This document shows positions 33,372 through 44,476 of a stretch of 64,000 nucleotides of DNA, piece after piece. Origin of the DNA: Cryptomeria japonica (lineage: Eukaryota > Streptophyta > Pinopsida > Cupressales > Cupressaceae); assembly GCF_030272615.1 (NCBI RefSeq), contig NC_081406.1, positions 215,691,497 through 215,755,496 on the forward strand, in the 5' to 3' direction. Numbering within the stretch: the stretch's first letter is position 1; each line of letters starts with the position of its first letter. A program made the translations under genes and the position numbers. Below the pieces are notes generated by a model that had not been told where the DNA came from, searched no databases, and saw nothing but the letters and a program-made list of their open reading frames with translations.

Positions 33372-35090
33372 ATGGAACCTAATTTGAATGGCCTTTTTAG
33401 TGAGGACATGGGTAATTCCTCTAATCCTCTTAATGATGAAGAAGCTCTCCATGAGGTTTCTGTAGAACAACTTTCGAAATTGGATAACCAATTTGATGAT
33501 TTTCAGCAATGGATGTCTCAAGAATACCCCGATAGTCAAGTTCTTTCATTAATTGAGGGTCTAAAACATATGGTTCAAAGTGATAAGAATGGAATTGATA
33601 TTTTACATAGTATTGCACACATCATGGATTCAAATGTGATGCCTATGAAGAGTTGTGCCAAAACTTTAGGTTATACACAACCTCCTACTCAAGTCAATCA
33701 TTCTACCCCTTTGACAACTTCTATTGCTAGTATACCTACTTTTACATCAAACATAATGACTACTTCAATACAAAACATTCCACCTATGATCACCAGTCAT
33801 GGGGGAAATCCTTCTTCTTCAATCAACCCTCTCCCTTCATTCAATCCGACTTCCTCATTCATTCCTTCAATTAGTGTCCCTATTACATCTCCACAAATGA
33901 ACATGACGCAAGGGGACAATTAATTTAACCATTCCATTCCTCCTTGTAGTGCTCCTTTTTTCCAATCATCTCCTATGAATAACCATCATAGTGTCCCACC
34001 ACCTTACTCTCAATCAATACCTTCTTTCAATAACATAATACCTCCATCACAATCTAACATGTCTAATATGAACTCTTTGACTGAAGCGACCATTAACAAT
34101 CTTGCACAAACTCTCTCTTCTTTATAGCAACAAATTGCCTCTATGAATCAATCTAAGTTTAGTGTGCCCACATTTGATGTTGTGAGCCCACTTTCTCTTG
34201 ACATTGTTCAAGCTATCCCCCCTAAGCATGTTGAAATCCCACAGTTGGAACTTTATAATGGTAAAGGTGATCCTCTAACACATGTTAAGACCTTTCAAAC
34301 AATATGTACTGATTTTGCTCATGACCAAAGGTTGCTTGCAAAACTATTTAATAGAACATTAAGAGATAAGGCTCTACAATGGTATTGCTCATTGCCTTCC
34401 TATTCTATTACTTCCTTCCAACAACTTGCAAATGCTTTTATTCAACAATTTCAAAACAATATAAGTCCTAAAGTTACTTTGATTGATTTGATGCATTGTA
34501 AACAAGGTGTTAAAGAAAAAGTGACTGATTTCATTGGTAGATATAAGCATTTGTGTGCTCAAATTTCTTTTCCAGTACCTGACAATGATATTCAAAGAAT
34601 CTTTATTTCTAATTTACAAAAAGATATTAGAGAAAAACTTCTATTTTTTGAGTTTACTTCTTTCCAACAGTTGTGTGCAACTCTTCACAATTATCAACTA
34701 ACTGTGAGTCAAATGGAACAAGCAAATACTATGCCTCTGAGTGATAAGGGTGATAGTAGTCAACAACCATTTGGGAAGTTTAAACCAAACAAAGGGTTCA
34801 TTAAGTTCAATGAAAACATCACCAACAACAATGTGAATGCAGCATCAGGTGTGCCTCCTATTTCTAAGTTTTTCAAGAAAGAAAGAGATTTTACTCCTTT
34901 GAATGAATCATTGCATAGTATTATGAATAAGTTATTGGAACAAAATGTGCTCACTCTTCCTCCTATAAAGAAAATAGATCCTACAAAGATTAATTCACCC
35001 TATTTTGATAACAAATCTTTTTGTTAATTTCATCGTCAACCTGGGCATGATACTAAAAAATGTGTTTCTTTAAAGGGTAAAATTCAAGAT
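33372..35090 (+). pseudogene. gag: element G gag
   Basis: Starts MEPNLNGLFSEDMGN at 33372. A Ser/Thr/Pro-rich N-terminal region is followed by the gypsy retrotransposon gag domain (from 34143): IPQLELYNGKGDPLTHVKTF, ALQWYCSLPSYSITSFQQL, FIQQFQNNI, VTDFIGRYKHLC. It ends with a CX2HX4HX4C knuckle (C, then a stop, then FHRQPGHDTKKC, about 35023-35060). In-frame stops at 33921, about 34125 and 35025 each lie one transition from Gln codons. The frame is otherwise continuous, so decay is recent relative to the other elements. Confidence 0.85.
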
Positions 35091-36686
35091 TTGATTGATA
35101 ATAATACTATCTTTGTTTCATGTGTGAATGATAAAGGCAACACATCTGTAGCTCTTCCTAACCAAAATCTTAAGATTTTTACTGATCCATTACCTTCTCA
35201 TACCTCTAATGTGATTGAGACTAATGATTCCTCTTTCTCACCTGATGCTCTTGTGTCTATGACTCCGAATGTGATTAACTTTGTAGAGTAGCAGAAAATC
35301 CCTAAAGAACCTTCCATCACATTTGATTCCAATGAAACTATCAGGGCACCTGATGGTCCTTTATATATAGCTGCAAAAGTCAAGAATACACCTTGCTGTG
35401 GAGTGCTTATTGATCCTTCTTGTATGGTTAATGTCATTACTAAAGAATTTCTTTTTACTTTGCAATTGAATCAAGTGATCTATGACAAAACAAATGTGGT
35501 TGTGAAATTATTTGATGCATTTTCTTCTCCTGCAATTGGTTCTATTACATTACCTATTGAGGTCCATAACAAATCCCTTGATGTGAGATTTGCTATTATT
35601 CCATCATCCGAACAATTTCGTGTGAAGCTAGGCTATCCTTGGCTATCTTCCATGAAAGCTATTGCTTCTCCTATTCACAAGTGTTTGAAATTTCCCCATA
35701 ATGGTGAAGTTGTTATTGCCAATCATAGTCTCTTTAAACCAGCTGAAAGAACTTCTAGCGTTCCTATTGATTATTTTTGGCCTAAACAATTTCAATCTCT
35801 TCCACTGCGAAGTGATCATCTTTTCAAATCTTATCAAAAGTGGAAAAAAGATATGATCCTATCTCTAAGTGAACCTAGAACACCCAAACTTGATATTCCT
35901 ATCATTCTTGAGAAGGAAGTTCTTCCTTTGAAAGATAAAACTAATGTCTTTCCTCAAGAAGATTCCCAACCCATCCCTATGGATGTGACTATGTCTATGA
36001 CTAATAAACTTTCTAAAGGTAGACCTATACCTCCTCGTCATGATGGACTTGGTCTCCTTCCTAAACCAGATATTCCTCCTTTATATGGAGCAGTTCCTCC
36101 TCCTTCCTCTTACAGAGAGAAGAGACCTTCCTCTTCTCCTATTGTTCAACCTAAGAGACCACAACCTAAACACCCAAGTGATAAGGATGAGAACATTCCT
36201 CCTCCTCAATCTTCTCAACTTCCTACTAAGACTAGACAAAATCATTTTGTGTGTGAACACCGATGAAAGCATCATCTTAGAGCTCATGCAGCTGTTTCCC
36301 AAACTTTGCAATCCCGAAAAACACCTTCAACTAGTATTATTCCATTTTCTCCTCAGCCAAAAATTGAGCCAAAATCTCCTAAACATAAGATGCATGATGG
36401 TTTTGATCCTATGCGAGTGAAAGATCCTATTTTTATAAATCTTGATGATGATATAGATGAAAATGTTACTCATGATGAAAATGTTACTCCTCTTTCTTCT
36501 GATAGTGAATATGAATATGTTGATATTGATAACCATTTATCTAATGAATTTTCTAAAGCACTTATCCTAGCTCCTAGACAAGAACAACGTGGCTTGGAAC
36601 ATGAACATAGCCCTTGTTTGGATCTTGTGATAGCTCCATCTGCTATGTTGGATGTTCCTCCTCTAGCATGTTTCCTGCCTTCCTGA
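35091..36686 (+). pseudogene. pol: element G protease-like domain and Pro-rich tail
   Basis: After a linker with a stop at 35289, the retropepsin-like core reads GVLIDPSCMVNVITKEFLF (about 35400), where relatives have D-P-G-S. The Asp is kept but Gly-Ser is Ser-Cys. The flap/strand part follows (SSPAIGSITLPIEVHNKSLD, FRVKLGYPWLSSMKAIASPI), typical of Tat/Athila-type proteases. The tail is Pro-rich (PPRHDGLGLLPKPDIPPLYG). A stop at 36264 (CGA to TGA type) is followed by more open frame to 36684. No RT follows. Confidence 0.8.
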
Positions 36687-37483
36687 AATATTGATCAGCA
36701 GGATCGGGGGGTGGATGATGTGCTAGACTAGTTCATTAGCATAGCAGACTCTCTCCTCCTCTCTTGATCTCTTTTGTTACTTCTTCTATGTGTTATTCTC
36801 ATTCTTCTATTTGTTGTCCTTAGTGTTGTCTACTTGAGGACGATGCAAAGCATTGAGATCTCTTTTGATCTCTCTCATGTTGACTCAAAAGACACATGTG
36901 TTCCCTCCTTCTAGGTGACCTTCCTTGATTAGGGAATGAAGAACAATTATGCATACATAGATATGATATACATGAATTATCATACAACATACTGACCCCA
37001 AGGAAAGCGAAGTCGCCTCATGCTTTGTGTTTTGTGTCTATTATCCTTGGGTTTATCTCACACTTGTGGGCTAAATCTTTATGATAACATGCTCCTTTCC
37101 CTTCTCATTTCTTATGTGTATCACTACCTTAAAGCAATCACCCTCGATGAGGCGTGTGCGATCACTTTAACGTAAGGGGCATACACTCCATTCATATCTC
37201 TTCAAGATACTTGAAAATTTCTTGGCGAACTTAGCTTTGCCTTGAAAATTTTTGGTATTTTTCTTGCATGACTCATAGTGAGGGAACCTTACTATTGATA
37301 GTCATGGTTCTCCCTCGTGATCTTCCCTTTTACTTTGTCAATCGAAGTCATAAGATCCTTAGTCCACTGGGGACCTTGTGTATCTTGCCTCCTTGATGTG
37401 GTGAAAGTCTTTCAATGTTGTTTCCTTGTACTTTACCAAAAGTATGGGCATACGCTTATACTCCCGCTAAAGTGGGGGCTAAA
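36687..37483 (+). other. 3' untranslated region and PPT of element G
   Basis: About 800 bp without coding signal (TACTTGAGGACGATGCAAAG near 36832, pyrimidine-rich stretches). It ends in the purine tract AAAGTGGGGGCTAAA (37469-37483) next to the 3' LTR. Confidence 0.65.
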
Positions 37484-38668
37484 TGTAGTGTCGTAAAATT
37501 GTGACACTTGCAATTTTCACTGCATTTGGGTCTTCACAATGGTGGCCCAATGTTGAACTTGAATGGAGACCCTGAAACCTTTTTACGACATCAAAAATTG
37601 CGTCTTTCTACACCATGGCCTGATCCTCCTTGCACCTTGTTGTCCCGGGAGGTGGGACCATGGCACCAAGTGCCCTGGTCCCTGGCCCTATTTTGGGCCT
37701 GATCTCTTGTTGGGCATCGGGTCTTCAAGTTTGCAATTTGGAAAATAATGCTCCTAGGTCAGCCTAAGGTGGGAAAAATTAGCCTCCTAACCCTAATTGA
37801 CAAGTATATAAACTACATTTCCCCTCCCAGTAAAGGGGAAGGAAAAACATATGTGTGCAAGAGGCGGAAGCGATAGGCAAACATTCCAACATTCAAGCAT
37901 TCAAGAATTCCTTCAAGCAATTGAGCATTCTAAGTATCCATTCAAGGATAGGTGTTGCATTCAAGACAAGGATTCAACCATTGAAGAGGAGATCACCTAC
38001 AAAATACAACATTATTACACCTTCGCATGTAAGAATACAAACATTCTTACAACAAGGTATCAATACTTGATTACATTACAAACTTTTACATTTACAACAT
38101 TCTCATTTCTTGGTTAATTCCAAAATTGGGGTTTGACCTAAAGGCAAACCCCTAATCCCTAACCCCCCAATCATCCTCTCTTTTCTGTGTGTAGGTTGCA
38201 GGTATGCGGCTGTAATTGAAGATCTGGAATCCTTGTGCAGAGACGAACAGATCCCCCTTCATTTCGCGGATTTTTCAGAGGACCGTGTGCGCTCGGAGCG
38301 CCATCATCCCATCAACTTTCGCTCAAACTTGCACGACAGCATCGTCTTGACATTTTACTGCTAATTTCAAGTCTGTAGCTTCATCCTATGTCCCTATCTC
38401 CATCTACAAGAGAATCTTTCTTACTTTTACATACACTCCTAGTTCAATCCTTCTATCTACATTCTTTACAAAAGAGGGTATCCTTGATGTCTCAACCCTT
38501 GAAACTCATTTAGAATTCAATCTTGCATTGTGTGGGATTGGATCTTGTGAGTTTCAACCCCTCTTTTGAATGTAAAGTCTCTCCTAAGTGAAAACCGTCA
38601 ATCCTAGTGACCTCCTTTCTCTCTCCTTGGAGTGGGGGAACACCTAGGGTTCGATTTTCTACTTTACA
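37484..38668 (+). repeat. 3' LTR of element G
   Basis: 1,185 bp, same ends as the 5' LTR. Followed by GTTGT (38669-38673), a perfect match to the bases before the 5' LTR. Confidence 0.92.
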
Positions 38669-38673
38669 GTTGT

Positions 38674-39333
38674 ATTATTTCATCATTAATTTCTTGACCA
38701 GTTCCGGTGAAAAATCCTTGCACTCAACATCTGATCCTTCAAATAAAGTGACAGCGAACATTTCTATGCAATGCAAAAAGTTTTTGATTTGTTTGTCATG
38801 ACCTACCAAAATTTTGAATTATTAGGGTCGCTAGGTTGGTATATCAATTCCACTTGGTAGGTATCATTTGTAAACTCAGGTTGAGGAATCAAAAGGGAAG
38901 CTGATACTGCAAAACAATCAGCTTTCAAATTCTATTCTCTGGGAATAGCCTCGATAGAAAATGCATCAAAACCCTCAATTTCATCCCAAACTCTATTTTG
39001 GTAATGCCTCAACCTCTCATTCTTTATATTGAACAACCCTCTGACTTGTTTCACAATGAACTTTGCATCTCCCTTGACTTGCAACAACTTTACTCCTAGT
39101 TTCTTCACTTTAGCTAATCCCAACAACAAGACCTCATACTCAATAGTATTATTTGTGTTCTTGAACTCCAACTTGAAAGAGAAAGGAATATGTTTCCTAG
39201 AGGGAGGAATAAGAACTACCCCAACTCTAGAAATTGATGATGCAAAACTTCCATTGAATTCCGTCAACCATAAATCCTCTAGTGCCTCAGATTGTGACAA
39301 ATTTCCTACAACTTCATTATCAGATAAGATCAT
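38674..39333 (-). pseudogene. element H additional RNase H, located before RT
   Basis: An RNase H fold of the plant/archaeal type (RVT_3 / aRNH-like): FNGSFASSISRVGVVLIPP, IPFSFKLEFKNTNNTIEYEV, LLLGLAKVKKLGVKLLQVKG, DAKFIVKQVRG. The first catalytic Asp (FDGS in relatives) is Asn; the Glu in IEYE and the Asp in KGDAKF are present. The frame 39333-38932 is open, then stops follow to 38674. In H it lies between protease and RT, whereas the RT-linked RNase H is at 27100-27566, so H carries two RNase H domains. Insertions of G and a solo LTR now separate it from RT by 10 kb. Confidence 0.8.
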
Positions 39334-39459
39334 ATAATTCCTAAATTGACATTAATGATACAATATTTATGCTTTTGGATCATCAAAAGGAAAAACAATG
39401 AACTTAGGTTTGGGCTCAGGTTGCAAAATGACCTTCTATTTCCCTATGGGAATGGTGAC

Positions 39460-40029
39460 CTAAGTCCAGTCCATCTTAATCTCACCCCCTAGGTCTCTAC
39501 AAAATATACGACTTAACAACATGCCATAAATCACAGGACTCTCAGCTATTAAAATGGTTAACTTAATTCTTTTATCTGGATGAGTAGCAAGGACCACTTG
39601 AGCATCTTTGATCTCTCCTAACAAGGGTACTTGTTTGGATTCCATCAAATAATACCAACCAAAGGTTTTTGTTAAGGATAATCCCAAGGTCTTGGCTACT
39701 GCAGATGGTATGATGTTATCTGAGGCACCTGAGTTTATAATATAGTTATTTAGTTTATGACCATTTATGAACAAAGATATATTAAAAGGTTCAAGTTTTG
39801 ATTCAGAGACAAACAACATATCATCTACTTGATGGGAAACTATTTCAGGAGAAACTTCATGGGAAGCAAGACGAGTTGACACATCTTCTTGGGAGGACAA
39901 TGTAGCATTAACTAAATGATGTATCATGTCGGCTTGTACATATGCATTATTTCCTTTCACAAACCTAACCAACCTATCAAGTTCCTTGGGATTTGATTTA
40001 AATATTATGGTGGTGTGATTTAAATCCAA
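39460..40029 (-). pseudogene. pol: element H aspartic protease
   Basis: Open frame of 189 codons. The core reads YIINSGASDNIIPSAVAKTL, where relatives have DSGAS. The catalytic Asp is Asn (GAT to AAT), so the protease should be dead. The following block, VPLLGEIKDAQVVLATHPDK, LTILIAESPVIYGMLLSRIF and CRDLGGEIKMDWT, is typical of the C-terminal half of Tat-like gypsy proteases and the short linker after it. Confidence 0.85.
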
Positions 40030-40863
40030 GAGGATTTATAGAATTCTACAATATCAAATGAACCCTTAGTCTCTATAGATTTCAATGACTGAGGTTCTTG
40101 AGGTCTGAATTAATTATTATGAAACCTGGAAATAGTCTCCTTACCTTTGGGATTCATAATAGAAGATGAAGGAGAACCTTGAGGTTTGATATTTTGTTTA
40201 TTCTTGGTTAGCACAACATAGGAAGGATCTTCCGAGGTAACCAAAATATCACCTCCTCTTTTGGAATTTGACTTGTACTCTAGGAAATGGATTTCAGAGT
40301 GGCTAGGCTACCTGAAAGATTCTTCTTCACTCGGCTCACTCAGCACCTCTTTAGAACCAATCAAATGGGCATAACGCACCATCTCTAGGAAATAACTTCC
40401 GTCATGGTCATCGATGAGATGAAAAATATACATGTTAGCTTTTGGTGGAGGCACTTCAATAGCTAGCCTTTGTTGCATAGGAGGTAATTGTAGTGCTTTA
40501 CCTCCGGTTCCTGCTGACTGATTTGGGAATCTCCTTTGGATATCTTGATAGGTCTATGGATAAGTTGTATTGGATTTAGGCAATTGTCTCTTGAGTGTTA
40601 TCACATCATTCATCCATCTCTGAATTACAGGGTTTGATGTAGTTGTTGCGGTTGATGCCTACGGGACAGCAGTTTGAATTTACCTCTTCCACTTTCTTGA
40701 AGTGATTAAATCATCCTCCAGTTCCACAACTAAAGTCTTGGAAGCTGCTAAATTTTGCACTTTTGAATATGGATTAAAAAACTTATTTCTGAAGGCATTG
40801 AGTTAATAAATAAAAACTTCAAGTTATCATCAGAGGGCCTTTGAGTAGTCGGGATCTTATGGA
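40030..40863 (-). pseudogene. gag: element H gag C-terminal region (decayed)
   Basis: Between the gag core and the protease the minus strand shows broken frames with Ser/Glu-rich linker sequence and several stops. No clear zinc knuckle was found. It is assigned by position. Confidence 0.5.
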
Positions 40864-41538
40864 CTATCTTATCAAACTTAGCCACAAATCCCTCATTGTT
40901 TCAGGAATCTCCTTTTTCAATTGTGCTAATTGAGCCAAAAGTGAGTGTTCATCCTTAGCTAATTTAAATCTAGCTTCAAATTTTGTCTTGAGATCTTGCC
41001 AATATGTAATATCACCATTAGGTAAATGGTAAAACCAATTTGTGGCAACTTCAATTAATATTTGAACAAATAATCTTACAACCACATCATCATGCTGGAT
41101 TGCTAATACACCACAAGCCACATTGAAGGCATTCAAATGGTCATCTGTCATGAAGTTCCCATCACCACTAAACTTGGGGAAATGATCTCTTGATCCTTTC
41201 GGTAAGGGATTTAAATTTGCTCCAAGAGAAAGTGACCCTATAGCTTCCCCCCAAGGGTTATTAGGAGCCATGGGTAAAATAATATTCAAAGGTGTGGGAT
41301 TGATTATAGTTGGAAAGACAACACCATGAAAAGGTAGGGCATGAAAAATAGAAGATATAGGTAAAATAGGAGAGGAACTTGGAGGTCTACTTCTTTCTCT
41401 TCTTCTAGGTGTAAAGGAAGTAGAAAAATTCAATAATTTTAATTCTTGAAATACAGAACCAAACACTCCTTCACACCTCTGGTACCTTGTATATCTTCTT
41501 GACTCTAGCTTGTTTATAAATGCCCCTTCAATATACAC
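40864..41538 (-). pseudogene. gag: element H gag
   Basis: Open for 224 codons. The retrotransposon gag core is recognisable: FPKFSGDGNFMTDDHLNAF, then ATNWFYHLPNGDITYWQDLK and FEARFKLAKDEHSLLAQLAQ, matching the A.xWFxxLP...I..W..L...F..RF pattern. The N-terminal part is Pro/Ser-rich. It lies about 100 bp inside the 5' LTR, as expected for gag. Confidence 0.82.
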
Positions 41539-41608
41539 ACAAGATGAATACTTAAGCTAATCACAAGATAGCCCTATGCACCTTATGATAAGATCTAATC
41601 TACTATTT

Positions 41609-41633
41609 GACTCCCAAGTAGAGTTGCCAAAAA
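41609..41633 (-). other. primer-binding site of element H
   Basis: On the minus strand TTTTTGGCAACTCTACTTGG follows the LTR end by three bases. It resembles the TTTGGCGACTCTGCTGGGG type PBS of plant gypsy elements. Confidence 0.65.
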
Positions 41634-41635
41634 TC

Positions 41636-42299
41636 TATTGGTTAATAGATTTGTCTTTTACACATTCTAATTCTTTAACTTATGCATGCCCATAAACAAA
41701 AGACAAAATACACCAATAGTTGGATAACTTCTTAAGCAATTATCCTCTATATATGGGTACAGCTCCCCAAGAATGATTTTCAATAAGCTTAGGTTACAAC
41801 AATTTCTATGAACACTTTTTACTAGAAAGCATTAAAGGTATTTAAGAAATCACGTGTCAACACAAAATGAACACCACAAATGTTTTTAGGCACAAATATT
41901 TTTAAAAATCTCATAGACTTTCATTCCTCTAATCGGCAAGACAAACATTTCAAAAGTTTTTCTTTTGCACACTCATATACACTATACCAGAAAGATGACA
42001 AATTTCGCAATTGAATAAAATCTTCATAAAGATTCACACTTCCATTCATAAATACACAGATTTATAAGATGAAAAAATGCTGCAATTTCATTCACAGATC
42101 AAATTGTCTTTCTTTCAGAATACATAGCACTGCAAAAATATAAAGCTTATGTTCTATCTTACCCCAAAAATTCTCAGACCTTTTTCAGGGCTTATAACCA
42201 AGTATATATAGCCACCAGGCTATGAGAGTTTGTTACAATTAAAACCAAAGTAACAAGATTAACTCTCCCTGAGAGTCAAAGAAGTCTATCCCTATAACT
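41636..42299 (-). repeat. 5' LTR of element H
   Basis: Aligns with 20790-21452 along its length, with minus-strand ends GTTATAGGGATAGACTTC (about 42297) and TATTAACCAATA (41636; the expected final CA is TA). It contains the same TATATATA region. Its outer side (42300 onward) is ORF-X sequence, not unrelated flank. Confidence 0.82.
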
Positions 42300-43223
42300 C
42301 AAAAGCAACTACTAAACAAGAAAAGTGGCATAAGTCATGAGCAATGGCTATGTGATCAAACTCCTGCAGACGACGTGGTCTCCACTTGTTTCTCCTAAGG
42401 TGAAGGAGTGCTACAGATATTGTGCCATTCCAAATAAGTTGTAGAGAATTTGAGGATGAGATGATAATGTGGAAGACCAATATGAAGTATTCTCTTCTTC
42501 CAGACCTCCTTCTTCTTTCTCACCTGCATAACCTTGCCCTTATGTGTTTCGAGATGATCAAAGAAAACCACTAGCATGGATTCAATTCATGCAATTTTTG
42601 AGAAAACCTCTATTGTTAAGGATTTTGCTTCCTGGATTTGTTGAACTCTATCTTTGAATGCTTGAATCATATTATCCGAATCTTCAAGTGTCTACCTATC
42701 ATCTTTTGGGAGTTGGATATTGATGCACTTCATATATTTCTACATAATATTAATCAGTTCTTTTATCTCCTTCACAATTTTGATTTACTCTTCATGCCCC
42801 TACTCAATAATTGAGTTCCTCCATTTAATATTTTCTTTACATACAAAAAGCACATTATCCTCAAGACCATGCAATAGTTTTTTTGCCAGGAAGTTCATGA
42901 CACCATACCTTTGGGTATCTCTCATTTATTTTAATACAGCTACCCATTTGCTTTTCTCTTTTTCCCAAGTGACTATTTTTGTTTCCAACTCCTTGCCCAT
43001 AGACTATACACTTCCAAATACCTTAGTCAGATCAGAAATGTAGCTTTTACCTTACTAAGCAATTGATTCCAGCCACTCACTAAGGATGTCTGCTACCATT
43101 CGACTTCTCTGAACCTGATCAAGCAATTTCTGGTTCATTGGTGACTTTGGGTCAAATGACAAAGGTACTTGGGAAAGCGGCTATGGATTGGGATCCTGTA
43201 TGGCATTGATATATTGAGCCATC
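42300..43223 (-). pseudogene. ORF-X copy 3, C-terminal third only
   Basis: Homologous to the ends of copies 1 and 2. On the minus strand it reads KVMQVRKKKEVWKKRILHIG, and the plus-strand spellings of the blocks 'gatatattgagccat', 'cttgggaaagcgg' and 'gactttgggtcaaatgacaa' are shared. The copy is cut at 43223 by the LTR of element C. It lies immediately outside the 5' LTR of H, so it belonged to a neighbouring copy sharing that LTR. Confidence 0.7.
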
Positions 43224-44418
43224 TATTGGCCATTTGGTGGAATTTATTATGTGTTTCATTGATGTTTTGTCATTGATGCCAACACTAGTTGTTTAGATGC
43301 TTTACTGACACCCTTCTGGTCCCAGTAGGTTGAGTGGTTTCTGGTTGATCTAGATCTAGCATGATCCAATAGGCTTCGGTATAGTTTGGTGATGGAATTG
43401 GTTTTTTCATGATACTCATGCTCATATTTGGTCATTTGGTTTTGGTCTGGTGATCGGATGCTATCTTGCTTACTTAGAAACTTGGTTTCTTGTTCTAGCG
43501 AGGGTTTCACCGGCAGAGCTTTTGGTGGAGATCTTTGATGAATTGCATAAGTGGTGTTGGTGCAGCTTTTGGTGGAGTTTTAGGATGTTTTTGGTGATCA
43601 TGTTCGAGACTTCATGGATGGAGATCATTGTTGTAGGTTGTGGACCTATATTGGGTCTCGATTGATCTAAGTTATGGATTGACTTTAATGTAACGTGTGG
43701 ATTGGACCTATCGATGTATTTCTGGGATGTCTTATGTGTTGGATATTATTTGTTTGGTCTAAGGCCAACATGGTTTGTAATTATGTATTTGGTTTATTTT
43801 CTGGTGGTTGACTTGATTGTTTATGGTTAAGGGTTTGTATATATAGATGTAAGATGTCATTGTATATAATCATGGTTATGTTAGAGGTCACCATCAAGAA
43901 ATATAATGTGCCAATAATGTAATATCATTCAGGCAGAGGAGTTGGTCGATCATTGGAGATCGAATTAGGTTTATGTAAGAGGATTTAGTCCTTCGGTATT
44001 GAGCTTAATCAGAACTATACTTAGGCATGGGATATGCTATCTTTTACAGTTCAACACTTCTCCAGATTGTAGTCTGGATTTCTATATAGTCAGTGAGGCT
44101 CCTTTTGTGATGAGGAATTCACTCTAGGTTGTTGGCCTTCCTACAAGTGGAGGCCTCTCAACTGTAATTCACATATTGTAGAAGTATTATCTAATTGTGG
44201 GTAGGCTTCTAATTGTGGTTTTTCCCTTTATCGGGTTTTCCATGTAAAAATCTTGGTGTCATGTAGATGGTATTTACTTTTTGATTATTGTTTATGCTTA
44301 ATTGGTTTAACTGCTATTTCGGTATTAATATTTTATGTTCTACTAATCTGTGACAACCGATTCACCCCCCCCCCCCTACCCCTCTTAGTTGTCTTTTGGT
44401 TATTTGAACTATCTTACA
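43224..44418 (+). repeat. 5' LTR of copia element C
   Basis: Starts TATTGGCCATTTGGTGG (a TGTTGG start with one G-to-A change) with TTGTCATTGATGCCAAC about 50 bp in. Ends GACAACCGATTCACCCCCCC...ATCTTACA. It shares the GTCAGTGAGGCTCC...TTGGCCTTCC module with 199-587, 47257 and 57591. The 3' LTR of C is not in the window. Confidence 0.85.
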
Positions 44419-44419
44419 A

Positions 44420-44432
44420 TTGATATTAGAGC
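44420..44432 (+). other. primer-binding site of element C
   Basis: TTGATATTAGAGC, two transitions from the tRNA-iMet complement TTGGTATCAGAGC. Confidence 0.75.
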
Positions 44433-44476
44433 TTTGGTCCTCTCTACAAAAATTTTAACCACTTGAGGAAGATCCT

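Larger units (their letters stand above)
30662..38668 (+). mobile_element. gypsy element G, gag/protease only, with both LTRs and perfect TSD
   Basis: 5' LTR 30662-31908 and 3' LTR 37484-38668 share TGTAGTGTCGTAAAATTG starts and TTTACA ends. GTTGT flanks both sides (30657-30661 and 38669-38673), a perfect 5-bp TSD. A PBS-like TTTTGGTGAACCCGACGTGA follows the 5' LTR. The interior holds gag and a retropepsin-like domain but no RT, RNase H or integrase, and there is no room for them. The element is therefore non-autonomous. It inserted into the minus-strand element H. Confidence 0.92.
20790..42299 (-). mobile_element. Tat-like Ty3/gypsy element H with extra RNase H and ORF-X, split by later insertions
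   Basis: On the minus strand the order is: LTR 42299-41636, PBS, gag, protease, RNase H (additional), [breaks], RT, RNase H, integrase, spacer, ORF-X, LTR 21452-20790. Two later insertions split it: solo LTR 28557-30566 (TSD attcg/atttg) and element G (TSD gttgt/gttgt), leaving a 95-bp H remnant between them. The aRNH-type RNase H and the motif style (KPQLVALPLRP in integrase, KLRNFNPKVVEAIF in RT) suggest the Tat group. Every enzyme is decayed. ORF-X sequence also abuts the outer side of the 5' LTR. Confidence 0.8.
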
